A DNA stretch of 64,000 nt, taken from contig JBITNC010000001.1 of the NCBI GenBank assembly GCA_050084985.1, positions 69,626,001 to 69,690,000 on the forward strand, in the 5' to 3' direction. A program made the translations under genes and the position numbers. The stretch is from Nageia nagi (lineage: Eukaryota > Pinophyta). Position 1 is the stretch's first letter; every line of letters starts with the position of its first letter. Under the pieces are notes generated by a model. The model worked only from the letters and a program-made list of their open reading frames with translations. It ran no database searches and had not been told where the DNA came from. Of this stretch, positions 22,135 through 32,745 are shown piece by piece.

Positions 22135-22899
22135 GGATATAGAAAAAGCTAATTTATAGGATGTGTGACTTCATGGGAGGGTTACTATTTTTGAATTTTG
22201 AATTTGGAAAGGTGAGGCTAGATGGGAAGTCTAGGGCTAGGAGGTTGTGATGGCATGAGCTAGAGGGCAATTTCTAGGTGGAGATGATTAGAAGGAAGTG
22301 GGCCCAAGGATTCTTGGTTGTCACTTTTCATTCTGGAAACTTGCTGGTTAAGCATATAATGTGGAAGGTGTGTTGAGGATGTACAACTAATAATCAAGTG
22401 TGGATTTGAGAGCTCCCTCATGTCTCTTAGGATAGCTGGATGACTTACATGATTGGAAGTAGGGGAGGTCACATCAACAAACTATGAGAAATAAAATGTT
22501 TATGTTTGTCTTTTTTAAGGTGGGGGAGGACATGATCAACCATGATGTCACTAATTTCTCTATCCACATAGTGGTAATAAACAAGGTGAGGTGGAGGGCT
22601 AGATGTGTGTAGAGACTATCCAAATAATAAAGGTAGTATTATAACTTGGAGTGGCTCTTACTTCACTAATTACATCAATGAATTTTAAGTAAGGAAAATG
22701 AGGATTATGGGGGAGATTGGTACTCATGATGATAAGGGAATGAATTATTTGTGTACAAGGTCCATCATTTATAGAAATTAGGAGAGGTGAAATCCAACTA
22801 TCATGACACCAAAATGAAAATGGATGTAGATAGACCTGAGTATCATTTAGAGCCTTGTAGCTCAATGTGTTTTCTATGGTAAGAGCTAATTTGGAATTA
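22135..22899. other. Unassigned sequence upstream of X1
   Basis: Moderately G-rich on the plus strand, with no ORF I can assign. It may be the broken upstream part of the gene remnant at 22905. Confidence 0.4.
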
Positions 22900-22904
22900 G
22901 GGGG

Positions 22905-23710
22905 TTGTTGAATTTTCTAGAGAAGTTTAAGGTCTATAATGAAGATATTTCCAGGAAATTCTTGGAGAGTTGGAAAGGAGGGGTGGTTAAAGTATTCAGC
23001 ATTGAATTCAAGGTGAACCAAAAGCTCTTAGCAGAGGTCACTAGACTATCAATGATTGGTGAAATGCTAAGGAGGGACAATCATAGTACTAAAATGGAGT
23101 TATCTAAGTTCTACAAAGGTGGTCTAGAGCTGCAACATGAGAAGCATGGTGCTATTACTCATACTTCTCTCCCAGAGCCATGGTATAAAGTAATGTTGGT
23201 TATTAGGTAGTTCATTACATTGAATACCACCAACCTATGGGCAAGAAGTTTACACTTCGGGTTCCTAAATCATCTTAAAGGAATTAAGATGAATATTTTA
23301 GCTTTCTTATATGCAAATATGGACAAGGCAATGAAGGATTATTAGAATACAAATGGTAATGAGGTTTACCATTAAGGTATAATCCTAATGGCATTCAAAT
23401 TCATCACAAGGCAAATGGTATTATTGATAGCTTCAATTGGGTTGGGGTGGAGGCTTTGATAGCTTTGATTGATGGAGAGAAGAGGCAATTGGCATCATTG
23501 AAGAAGAAGTAAAGAATTAAATTCAAAGATGAGGAATTGAAACCAATATGTATTGAAGGTAGTGGAAGGAGGTCTTTACCATAGAAGGATAAGAAAGGAG
23601 CTATGTATTTGGAGGAGTTGAATATGGAGGCCACACCTAAGTAGGTCAAGGAAATTGAGAATATGATGAAAAAATTTGTGACATTTGAAGACCCCTTGAA
23701 TGAATAAGAA
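22905..23710 (+). pseudogene. Decayed gene of unknown type
   Basis: The stretch 22905-23210 reads NFLEKFKVYNEDISRKFLES, WKGGVVKVFSIEFKVNQKLL and AEVTRLSMIGEMLRRD. After stops and a frame change, 23390-23706 gives a long stretch with ALIALIDGEKRQLASLKKK, RRSLP and EELNMEA, ending in a charged helix. The pattern of a short helix, then F-x-V-x-x-x-x-L-A-E-x-T-x-L-x-x-x-G-E, recalls proteins seen as extra ORFs of plant retroelements, but I cannot name the family. It belongs to the DNA into which X1 was inserted. There is no sign of intact coding. Confidence 0.4.
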
Positions 23711-24288
23711 GGTCTGGCCAATTAAGAGTGTGGGCAAGATAGGGAGGTGGGTTTATAAGGGGAGGATCCAATGGAATAAATGAAATAAGAGGAGGAACTC
23801 CCAGTCAAAGGAAAATTCAATAACCCTAAGGTTGAATAAATACAACAACATACTCAAGGTAGCAATTTTTTTGGTCTAATCTATGTGATGAAACACTTAC
23901 TACATGCTCTAGGTAAGATCATTTAGGATATGTAGATTGAGAAGCATAAGAAGTGATGGTGCCTCATGATGTTTTGATAGGTGATGGTTCTGGTTATATG
24001 TGTCTATTTGGGGTGCAATTATTTTGTGTTAGTTGGTAGGTTTTCCTAGGTATTTATTTTGGTTTATAGTTGTGGAGGTTTTTTCTTCTAGGTGATGGTG
24101 GGATAAAGTGGTGATTAGCCTTGTGTTCATTTTTGAATTGTCCCTATTTAGCCTCATTTGTGAGCTTAAATACTTACATTAAGGGACATTGTAATGGGTT
24201 AAGATTCCCTTAAAAATCCATCCTTCAATACAAACAAAAAAATAATTATTATTACAAAATGTTGGATGTATGGGTTATATGTTTTTGA
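23711..24288 (+). other. Noncoding tail after the gene remnant
   Basis: T- and G-rich with no ORF. It ends in CTTCAATACAAACAAAAAAATAA near 24210-24245, which could be an old poly(A) end of a transcript-derived copy. Confidence 0.35.
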
Positions 24289-24428
24289 TAAGATTGTAAA
24301 ATATTTTGCTTATTTTAAATTGGTTAAATAACTTAAACATATATGTTAAGTTTTAACCAAAGGTAATCAATAAGGCATGCTTAAATTGTTTAACCAATTT
24401 CACATAAGAATTTTATTTTACAATCTTA
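24289..24428. mobile_element. Hairpin MITE, about 140 bp
   Basis: The left arm begins TAAGATTGTAAAATATTTTG and the right arm, read on the minus strand, TAAGATTGTAAAATAAAATT. The arms stay alignable for about 54 bases (including GAAATTGGTTAAA) around a short centre. Internal coding is absent. The size and long terminal inverted repeats fit a MITE; the superfamily is not clear because the flanking TA could be duplication or palindrome. It lies exactly where the copia RNase H breaks off. Confidence 0.75.
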
Positions 24429-24786
24429 TATGGCTTCTTGGGCTACGAATGATATGGTTAGACATTCTACCTTTGTGGTGGAGAGAGCAATAGTAGGAGT
24501 AAGTCCAAGAGATAGCACCTGAACTAATGCTAAACACATAATAAAAGATTGATTTCCTATCATATCTAACTCTCCCATAGTTAGAATCTAAGTACTCTAA
24601 GAGAAAAAATGAGGGAAACTTACAATACTTGAGAGTAAGATCCTTTGTTCCCATAACATAATTGAAGATTTGCTTAACAACATTGAGGTGCTCAACATAG
24701 AGTTTCTATATAAATCGTGCCATAAGATTTATCACAAAGGCAATATCTAGCCTAGAGATAGTTAAATAAAGAACACTATGAATTAA
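24429..24786 (-). pseudogene. K copia RNase H
   Basis: The minus-strand stretch 24654-24429 reads GTKDLTLKYCKFPSFFL, EYLDSNYGRVRYDRKSIFYY, VFSISSGAISWT. This is the copia RNase H block (DSDWAG..DDRKST..Y.F..G..ISW in the family), with D-S-N-Y in place of D-S-D-W. The following TEAEY segment is only readable after a frameshift. The domain is cut at the MITE. Confidence 0.85.
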
Positions 24787-25077
24787 TTACCTATAATACG
24801 TAGCATTTGATAATTTAGAGTTGGAGTTAAGAGATAGAGTGATTCTAAGAGAGATTGGGATTGCAATAGGTTTACACTCCTCCATTCCAAACTTTTGCAA
24901 AATATTTGAGATATACTTAGATTGACTAAAGTAGGTAGAATCCTTGTATTGGTACATTTGCATACCAAGGTAGAAATGCAAGAGACCAATATCAATGATA
25001 TCAAATGTTACCTTCAATCTGGATATGCACTCTTGGATGATTTCATCATCATTTCCTATGTTCAAAAGATCAATCAC
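24787..25077 (-). pseudogene. K copia RT, C-terminal part
   Basis: VIDLLNIGNDDEIIQECISR, then FDIIDIGLLHFYLGMQMYQY and SQSKYISNILQKFGMEECKP. These are the copia RT segments after the catalytic motif (the GND, LGxxxYFLG and SQxKYxxDIL landmarks). Joining across the CACTA element gives LYMIDLL at the position of the copia LYVDDLL, so the catalytic motif is degenerate as well as interrupted. It ends at about 24790 near a weakly conserved TPM-like segment. Confidence 0.88.
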
Positions 25078-26743
25078 CACTACTAGAGAAGATTATATTT
25101 ATGTCCTTTTTTACATCAAAATATAGAAATTTTTTTTTTTTTAAAATTTAAACACCAAGAACCGATACAAATTTTGACTCATTTCATCTAACAATTTTGA
25201 AGAATTAAAAGAACATAGATAATTACAAGAATATGGAGAAAATAAAATTAGCCTTGACCTTAGCCTTTCTTATATTCTATGTTTTGGTAGAGTTTTAATA
25301 CAATATTCAATCAAGCTCTCTAGAGCTCACACACAACAAAAACTACAAAGAGATTATGAGAAAAATCCAAAAAACTAACTTAAGTACAAAACACCAAACT
25401 AAATAAAGCAAGCCCTAACCCTAGTTCATCTCATCCATTGGATATACATCAATGGTAGTTATTACTTCCACTAAAATAACAATAAACCTACTAAAAATAG
25501 CTTGGAAAATATGTCTCCATATTTTGGCCATAACTTTTGACTCGGGTATCCATTTGAGCCCTTTTTTTTTGGATTACGTATAATTTGAAGCTCTATGATT
25601 TTTGTGCATATTACTTAAGTAAGATGTTATTAAAGGCTAAAAATATAATTTATAGCCCAAAATTTTGTTTTAATGTTAGGACATCTTTTCAACAAGTTTT
25701 TGCATCATTTTTTAGATCACATTTTTCATTGGATTATCATTTTTTACATCAGATTTTACGTTAGATTATCAATTTTTATGTCAGATTTTGCATTGTATTA
25801 TTGGATTTTGCATCATATTATCAATTTTTGCAATGAATTTTGTATAATATTTTATATTATTTTTGCAAGGAGACATTATAGACTTGTAGATCTTTTAATT
25901 TTGCATAATTTGAAAAAAATATGCTCAAAATGATATCATGATCAAAAGTTACATTCTTTGTAAGGTACATCATTTTTATAATAACATAGGATACCACATT
26001 CTTAGTTAATGGGATGATGTATATATTTTATTAAAATAATTGATTAATTTTTGATCCACTTCTATGATTTGCTCTACATCTTAGAGTTCCTTTTTTAATA
26101 GGTATTTGGGTAATTACATTGGTTTGTTGAACCAGTTCAAGAATGAGTTTAGTGGTTCAAGTTTTGAAAACATCTATTTATTATATATATTTCTACTAAA
26201 TAATACAATATATATTTTGATGTTTTTATCCATTTATTCACCACTAGTTTCTTCTTTATGGGCTTCTTCTCTAGCTTGGGCGTCATGGCTACAATCAAAA
26301 CCTAAAATCTAAGGAATTCAAATATAAAGAAAAGACTTAAGAAAATAAATTAGTTGAAACTTGTGAAATGTGAGGATTGTAGGGAGGGTTTATTAATATA
26401 TATAGTTTGAATAGGGTATTTGGCTATTGGATAGTCACTTTCGGTATGGATGAAGGATAAAGTGAATGTGAGTTGTCGATTGGTGGATTGATGAACATGT
26501 CAAATGCATGTTAATTTTTTCTAGTAAAATGTGATGCAAACTTTGTGAATTTGCATCATTTTTTGAATTATAATTTATTTTGGTTTTTGCATCAAAATTT
26601 GCATTGAATTTTACATTATAAATGTTCAAAAATTCAAAAAAAGTTTTTGATACAAGCTACATTATGATGTAATTTTTATCAATGTATTTAGAAATATTTT
26701 TGTGATGCAAAAAATGAAGCAAATAGGCCTTTTCCTAATAGTA
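25078..26743. mobile_element. CACTA (En/Spm-type) non-autonomous transposon, 1.67 kb
   Basis: The left end reads CACTACTAGAGAAG and the right end AAATAGGCCTTTTCCTAATAGTA, which read inward gives TACTATTAGGAAAAGGCC; the terminal TAGTG is mutated to TAGTA. The flanks are CAC (25075-25077) and CAT (26744-26746), a three-base target duplication with one change, the right length for CACTA elements. Subterminal regions carry many GATGCAAA/TTTGCATC words in both orientations, as usual for this superfamily. Excising it with one flank triplet restores the copia RT frame. No transposase is seen, so it is a deletion derivative or a MITE-like form. Confidence 0.85.
25680..25870 (+). repeat. Subterminal TTTTGCATC-type repeats in the CACTA element
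   Basis: Loose repeats of GATTTTGCATxxxATTATCAATTTTT occur several times. They resemble the transposase-binding subterminal repeats of CACTA elements. Counterparts near the other end are at 26460-26730. Confidence 0.6.
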
Positions 26744-26746
26744 CAT

Positions 26747-27345
26747 ATAGAGAAGAATCAAGACCAAGTCTTGTCCCTGATTGAGCACATATAGATCTAA
26801 ATAAGAAAAGTACTTAAGGAACATAATATTTGTAAAGTATCCTAAAATTTTTTTGTATCAACCTCTAGGTGCTTGCTTAAATCCATACAAAGACTTCTTA
26901 GATTGTAAATAAGGGAGTCTTTACCCTCCATAACAAATCCTTATGGTTGATTCATGTAGATATGCACATTTAAGTCACCATTGAGAAAATCACTTTTGAC
27001 ATCAATTTAAAAAAATTTCCCTTCCAAAGCTATTGAAAGAGCAAAGATTAACCTGACTATGGATATCTTTTCCATTGGAGCAAAGGTTTCCTCATAATCA
27101 ACTATGTATTTCTAAGTGAAACACTTAGCTACTAACCTTAATTTGCATTTCTCCATTTCCCCAACTGAATTGTATTTGACCTTGTAAATCCACTTATTTC
27201 CAATCACATTCCATTCATTGGGATGGGGAACCAAGTCCCATGTTTGAGTTTTCATTAGAGCCTCATACTCCACTTTCATTCCTTCCATTAAGCATTCATA
27301 CTTGGAAGCTTCCTTGAATGATGAGGGCTCATTCTTATTATCAAT
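26747..27345 (-). pseudogene. K copia RT, N-terminal part
   Basis: From 27345 down: EPSSFKEASKYECLMEGMKV, EYEALMKTQTWDLVPHP, NVIGNKWIYKVKYNSVGEME, LRLVAKCFT, YEETFAPMEKISIVRLIFAL, FNGDLNVHIYMNQP-like and YNLRSLCMDLSKH. These are the classical copia RT landmarks in order, in largely one frame with stops. The segment then reaches LLYM at the CACTA insertion. Confidence 0.88.
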
Positions 27346-28310
27346 TTTAGAAAAAAATATTTATTTAAGGTCATATTTCTTATTATCCTTTATGTTGGAT
27401 AATTTTTCTCTTGAGTTGACTTATCTACACTAACATCCAACTAATTAGGTGCAATAGAATAGTCATCAAGATAATCCAAATCCTCAAAAGTAGATTCCTC
27501 ATAAAGTTCATTGTACTTTATATCCCTAAAGACAAACACTAATCTAGATAAATGAGAGTAGAGCCTATACCCATAGCCCATAAAGATATACTTTTCAGAT
27601 CTCTAATCCAACTTCTTTATTTTCTTAAAAATGATGAAGGCATAGGCATCACACCTAAAGACCCTAAGGTGGGTGATGTTAGGTTTCTCTTTTTTCCATG
27701 CTTCATATAGGGTTTTGCTTTCAACTAATTTTATAGGATACATATTCAAGGTATAGATTGTAGTATTCATAGCTTCACCCCATAAGAAACTATTGAGATT
27801 TTCTAACATGCACCTAGCCATATCCTAAATGGTCCTATTCTTCCTTTCAACAACATTATTTTGCTAAAGAATGTAAGGGATTTTGAATTGCATCTTGATC
27901 TAGTATTTGATACAAAATTAATTAAACTCATTGATATTATATTCACCCTCATTGTCAAATATTAAAATCTTAATTTTGAATTTAGTTTGATTTTTAACTA
28001 AGGCTTTTAAATCATTGAACTTGTCAAAATTTTGATCCTTGTACTCGAGTAGATAAGCAAATGTCATCTTACTAAAATCTTCAATGAAGATCAAGATATA
28101 AGATGCTCTTCCAAGAGACTTAATTTGAAATAGACCTATCAAATTTGAAAGCACAAGTTGTAGAGGTTATGTTACCCTTGTTGCCTTATCTTTCTTAAAA
28201 TTTTGCCTATTCATCTTATCTAAGATGCACTTCTCACAAAGATCAATTATGGGTGATATCAAAGGTAAACCTTATATAAGTCCTTAATTTTTTATAACTT
28301 GAATGATTTT
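27346..28310 (-). pseudogene. K copia integrase
   Basis: The open pieces are 28154-27918 (GLFQIKSLGRASYILIFIED, FSKMTFAYLLEYKDQNFDKF, KILIFDNEGEYN) and 27821-27603 (ENLNSFLWGEAMNTTIYTLN, HLRVFRCDAYAF). The SDNGGEY core motif reads FDNEGEY, so the second Asp remains. The C-terminal GKxT..EAW motif is also recognisable (KTLYEAWKKEKP). Between the two pieces the frame is lost near 27840-27910. Acts in integration of the cDNA; dead here. Confidence 0.85.
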
Positions 28311-28780
28311 ATAGTTAAGGTGTCATAATCAATGGTGTTAAAGATTTCCTTTAGAGTAAACATTTGTAGCAAGGCACATCTTTATTGGCACTTGATCCAT
28401 AAAGTGGCAAGTCCCTTCTTAATACACTAGAAGTGTGAGTTGAACTCGAATGAGTATCCTTTCCTTGTAAATTAAATTAAGAAAAGGAGGTTCATATTGA
28501 GTTTGGGAACATTGAGCATATTTTTAAGAGCATGTTTTACATAATTTGAAGAAGAGATCATGAGAATAACTTCATTTGAAACTAAACAAAAGATCATAGA
28601 GGTTGCTAGCTCATTCTTTATGTTGTGAGCCTTAAGTGCCTTCTCATCTATTGGATAAACTTGGCTTTCATTCACAATTTGCCATAATTTTTATATTTGG
28701 AGCTCTACTTTCATCCTACGTTCCTAAATATTATAGTTGGAACCATCTAGGATATGCTTGGGTGTAAAAAAGTCTCCCAT
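28311..28780 (-). pseudogene. K copia gag start fused to GAG-pre-integrase by deletion
   Basis: From about 28780 down: MGDFFTPKHILDGSNYNIWE, RRMKVELQI, then NESQVYPIDEKALKAHNIKN and ATSMIFCLVSNEVILMISSS. That is the copia gag N-terminus. The next residues, NYVKHALKNMLNVPKLNMNL, belong to the region before integrase. So the rest of gag, the zinc knuckle and the protease are deleted in frame at about 28540. Stops are few (28474 region). Confidence 0.8.
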
Positions 28781-30068
28781 TTACTACAAAGAAGGTGAAA
28801 ATGTTAACCAATGTAAGCATGTTAGATTTGTGAACCAAATTAATTATGTTGAGTTTGATCAAATTAATTAATATTAATCAATCATATATGTTGAATTTAT
28901 TAAAATTAATCAAACATTCATGTTGAATTTATTCAAATTAATCATTGTTGTAGAGAGGGTAGAGTTGAGGTTGTTTTCTTATTTGAAATTAGGCCTTCAC
29001 TTTAATTTCTACATGGAGCCCAAGTCCTACCAATCCCCAACTAATTCCCCTTGGTCAACAATATACATTCACAAGGAGAAGTACTAGCTATTTTACAAGG
29101 GTGTGACATATGTTGGATTAACCAAATTATTATCTTGATTAGGTTTAAAGTTATCCTCTTAGGTTATCAGGATAATCCCTGAATGGATGTGCAAATATAT
29201 GGTATCACTACACATATGCCTATCCACCTATATGGAGTTATATCTAGACCAATAAACCTAAGAGTCTAATGGGTTTTGTTACTAACCCCAAGATGATCTC
29301 TTTACAAAAAATGTATGGGTTCATTATTTAAGTATCAACAAAAAAGTTTTTCCCCTTTACTTAAAAAGTTAATCCCCCCTTTCTTAAAAAAGATAAGGTA
29401 TTATAATATTAAAAAATCTCCAAATAATTATACCCATTTAGACAAGCAAAAATTAATTAGTCATTATTGGGGGCAATCAACCATCCACTAGGCCTGTAAA
29501 AAAGTTAAATGAAATGAACTTTTTTTTGTCAAAATGCAATAACTATAGAGGGAGGCATGTACTCCAAAATTTACAAGCAAGTGTTTTAATAAAAAAACTC
29601 TTCTCTCTCATTTAAAAAAGAAAACTTATTATTTAAAGTAGATTCTATGAGATTGAGTTGTATATGGTGGAGGGTGGATGGTTGCTTGAGCTAGTGTGGT
29701 CATGGTGACAAGGGTAGGAGTTGGTTGTGAGAGGAGGTGGTGGGAGTTAGTGGTGGGGGTTGATATGCACCCCAAGGTGAGTGGGAAATAGAAAGAGGTC
29801 AAGTAATAGGGATCATGTGAGCACTAGATCAAGCAAATAATGGGAAGAGGTAGATCATAAAGGGTCATGTGAGGATCAAAGGTTTTGATGGGCAATGGTA
29901 GGGTACCACGATGATAGGCAAAAAGGTTGATGGTGGTGTTGTAGGGGAGGAGGCCATGAGTTGGGTTAGGTTTTGATAAGCTGCAAGCTTGCATAGGGTA
30001 TTTCATGAGCTTGGGCAAGGTGTGGACTATGCAAAGAGAGAATTGAGTAGTACAAGCTATACATGATG

Positions 30069-30205
30069 GGGGTAGGACCTTTGATAGAGGTCGAGTAAGG
30101 TTGTATATGGTAGGGGTAGGGCCTTTGATAGAGACCATATAAAGTTGCAAAAAATGGGTGGCAGGGCCATTAGCAGAGGTTGCATAAGGTTGCAAATGAA
30201 GGGGT
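30069..30205. repeat. Minisatellite, about 45 bp x 3
   Basis: Three units with GGGTAGGxCCTTTGATAGAG, spaced 44 and 45 bases apart, the third more diverged (GGGCCATTAGCAGAGG). Confidence 0.75.
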
Positions 30206-30307
30206 GGGCTAGGGGGTTTGAAAAAAAAAACCTTCAACAAAAAACAACCCCCTATTTTATTTAAAATGTGTATATTACTTTGGAATCCTCATATTTACTA
30301 TCAATTA

Positions 30308-30309
30308 TG

Positions 30310-30342
<33 letters not shown>
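30308..30342. repeat. (TA)n(CA)n microsatellite
   Basis: A short run of alternating TA followed by about eleven CA units. Confidence 0.9.
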
Positions 30343-30934
30343 TAAAAGATTTTTTTTTTTAAAAACCCCTTTTTATAAATATTTAATTTCATTTTTAATA
30401 AAGCCCTTTGTTATTAAAAAAAATGCCCTTATTTTAGATTTGAAAGTAAATTATTTAATATTTTAGATAAAAACATTATTACATAATTACTTTACCATTT
30501 TTATAAAAAAATGATTCCTCATACAGTATTAGGGTTGAGAAAAAAAAAGATATATTTATGTAGAAGTAAAAAAAAAAGCAATTTTTGTATACAAACATAT
30601 ATAATGTAAAAAATTACAAATTTGATCAAACTTCATGATAAAAATGCATACTAAATGCTCCTAATATATTGTTGTTACATTATAGATAAAATTTTGCTAA
30701 AAACTTTGCAACTACCATAAAGGGTTAGTAAAACAAATTGTAACAACAATATATTTTTAAGCAATTTTTCTCAATAAAATCACAAATAACACATAAATAA
30801 TATTAGTAACTCATGAGATAAAAATAAAATTGAAATGAGAAAGGAGAAAATTATACTTTCAAATATTTTACCTCACTAAAGCAGATGGAAGGAGTGGGAT
30901 GAACCTTCAAGGATGTTGAAGATGAAGCCTCTAA

Positions 30935-30952
30935 GAATGGCTCTAGATACCA
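30935..30952 (-). promoter_or_regulatory. K primer binding site (initiator Met-tRNA type)
   Basis: The minus strand reads TGGTATCTAGAGCCATTC. The standard copia site for initiator Met-tRNA is TGGTATCAGAGC; one extra T is present here. It lies two bases after the LTR end. Confidence 0.8.
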
Positions 30953-30954
30953 AT

Positions 30955-31406
30955 TGAAGGAACAAGCCTATAGGAATAAATTCTTAATTATGCAAGATCA
31001 ATGAAGTCTCTCAAATCCTTAAGTGTTAAGAACACAAAATAAAAGTAGAATTCACACAATATGACACCAATATAAAGTGGTTCCTTTAACCATAGGAGTA
31101 CATCCACTAATCTAAGATCTTATTTTCAAAGAGTACTCTCTTACAATAACTTTTTTTCACTTCTCCTAGAACCTAAAAAAGAGCATAACTTTGCTACAAA
31201 CTTAAGTGAGTAATCTTAAGGAGAGGGTATTCTATTTATAAGCCAAAATCCTCCCTAAGATAATCCTTTTAACCATTATACACTATCATGACATGCATCA
31301 CCCTTTTACCTAAGGGGCATGCTCATGAGATGGAGTGTAGGATACCCTTAAGTATTAAATGAATTATATTAATTAACCTTACAATAATACATTATACATT
31401 CCAATA
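30955..31406 (-). repeat. K 5' LTR
   Basis: About 452 bp. On the minus strand it starts TATTGGAATG (TG changed to TA) and ends at CCTTCA. It is related to the solo LTR at 60732-61197: both share TTCAxTTAATxCTTAA near the start and GGAGxACATCCACT on the plus strand. Confidence 0.8.
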
Positions 31407-32445
31407 GATCTATTAACTAGTTTTGATTGTGCTGAATCATATTTGTTAGTCGATCCTATCTATACCGATTAGGACTATTCTAGGGTTTTAATTAGTTTTG
31501 TTTTATTTTTGTATAAGTGTCATAGTTTTTAGGCTTTGTAATTAGGTGGTAGTAGTCCCTTGGTGATATTTTCACACTTGGGATGTACTCATATTCTTTA
31601 ATTTAGCATTTTATACTTATTTTTTCAAAAATATTTGGGTACCACTATGACCAATTATACGACTATATGATCGATCCACATGTTGATACTACTAACTAGT
31701 TGGTAATATACCAGTTTGGATTAGAGCTTGTAAACTAGGTATTGAATGTGATGAGAGCTTGAATTGGAATTTCCCCAAGCCTATATCTCATATTTTTCAT
31801 GCTTTAGCATAGATTTTTTTGTTGCTATGAATTCTAGGACTATGTATTTTGCCTATTTTTCTTATTTCTTTTAGTGAAAAGGAAGAATCCAAAAAAGAAA
31901 AATTTTGTGTTATCTTTTGCATCAGTAAAAATTGAGAATCATACTTGGGAGGGAGTGTTACCTTTTGAATATTGTTGTGTTCTTTTATTTTGAAAACAAA
32001 AATATTAAAGGTATTAGTTTCATTTGCACATATATAGTTGCACATCATATTTCTTTATTGTACTTGCATTAATCTCACACGATCCTAGGATTGAGACAAG
32101 GTGCATGGATTTCATCACCATAGTCTAGTACACATTTGAAGATCATGATTAGAGTGGAAAACCTAAGTTGAGCCTTTAAACGTACACACCCCTAGATATT
32201 GAGCCTTTACTAATAATACTTGACTAGGTTCATTCTAGGAAAACTACAAAAGATTTCAAAGAATCCTAAAAGCAATCTCACTAAAAAGATAATTACCCTT
32301 AATTGAACAAGAAGAAATTATAGAAGATAATCACCATTGCTACATTTTGACACTATTTCTATCTTGCATATAGGATTATTATCTTGGAAAGATCATTATA
32401 AGGTTGTTTGTCTTAGCCTTGTATACACTAAATCTAGAGCATAAT
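31407..32445 (+). other. Unassigned, possibly an old LTR with primer site
   Basis: No ORF on either strand that I believe. Near the end, ...GCTACA is followed by TTTTGACACTATTTCTATCT at 32345. This resembles the plant gypsy primer site TTTTGGCGCCGTTGCCGG, with mostly transition differences, and TACA could be an LTR end. If so, most of this kilobase is an LTR and X2 inserted about 100 bases into its leader. The left LTR boundary is not visible. Confidence 0.35.
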
Positions 32446-32745
32446 TGTATTCTTTTAGAATTACACTCTAAATCAGGGTAATTTAAAATTATTCTTTATT
32501 CTTTTATTCTTTTGTATTTGGGAGTTATGTAAAAAGAGTCTCTAGGAGTTATTTTATTTCCCTTAGAATGATCAAGAGTGATGTAAATATAAGTCTTTAG
32601 AAGTTGTAAATTATTTTATTCCTTCATTTCTTTCTCTTAGAGTGTCAAAAATTGTAAGTATAAGTGTCTGGAAGTTATATTTATTCCCTTAAATGTCTAG
32701 GAATTATTAACACAAGTGTTTGGGAGTTGTATAAATTTAGATCCA

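Larger units (their letters stand above)
28781..30934 (-). other. K leader region, long, with repeats and no clear gene
   Basis: 2.15 kb between primer site and gag. Short repeats of ATGTTGAATTTATTxAAATTAATCA lie at 28840-28950. A G-rich plus strand (29640-30210) gives a 138-codon minus-strand frame (30240-29824) rich in P, L and T that includes 15-residue repeats encoded by the minisatellite at 30069. I see no domain in it. The length suggests a further insertion, but no termini are visible. Confidence 0.5.
24429..31406 (-). mobile_element. K: Ty1/copia retrotransposon, 3' truncated
   Basis: Minus-strand element. The 5' LTR is 31406-30955 and the Met-type primer site 30952-30935. Then come a 2.2 kb leader, a gag start, GAG-pre-integrase, integrase, RT and RNase H, in the order (integrase before RT) that defines Ty1/copia. 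The 3' LTR is missing: the RNase H ends at the MITE at 24428. A CACTA transposon splits the RT (25078-26743). Most of gag and all of protease are deleted. Non-functional. Confidence 0.88.

Noticed and set aside
25673-25933. ORF of 86 codons within the CACTA element as transposase
   Set aside because: It is encoded by the TTTTGCATC-type subterminal repeats and has no transposase motif.
29824-30240. 138-codon proline-rich minus-strand ORF as a host gene
   Set aside because: It is largely made of a minisatellite in the K leader, with no domain, and the composition explains the open frame.
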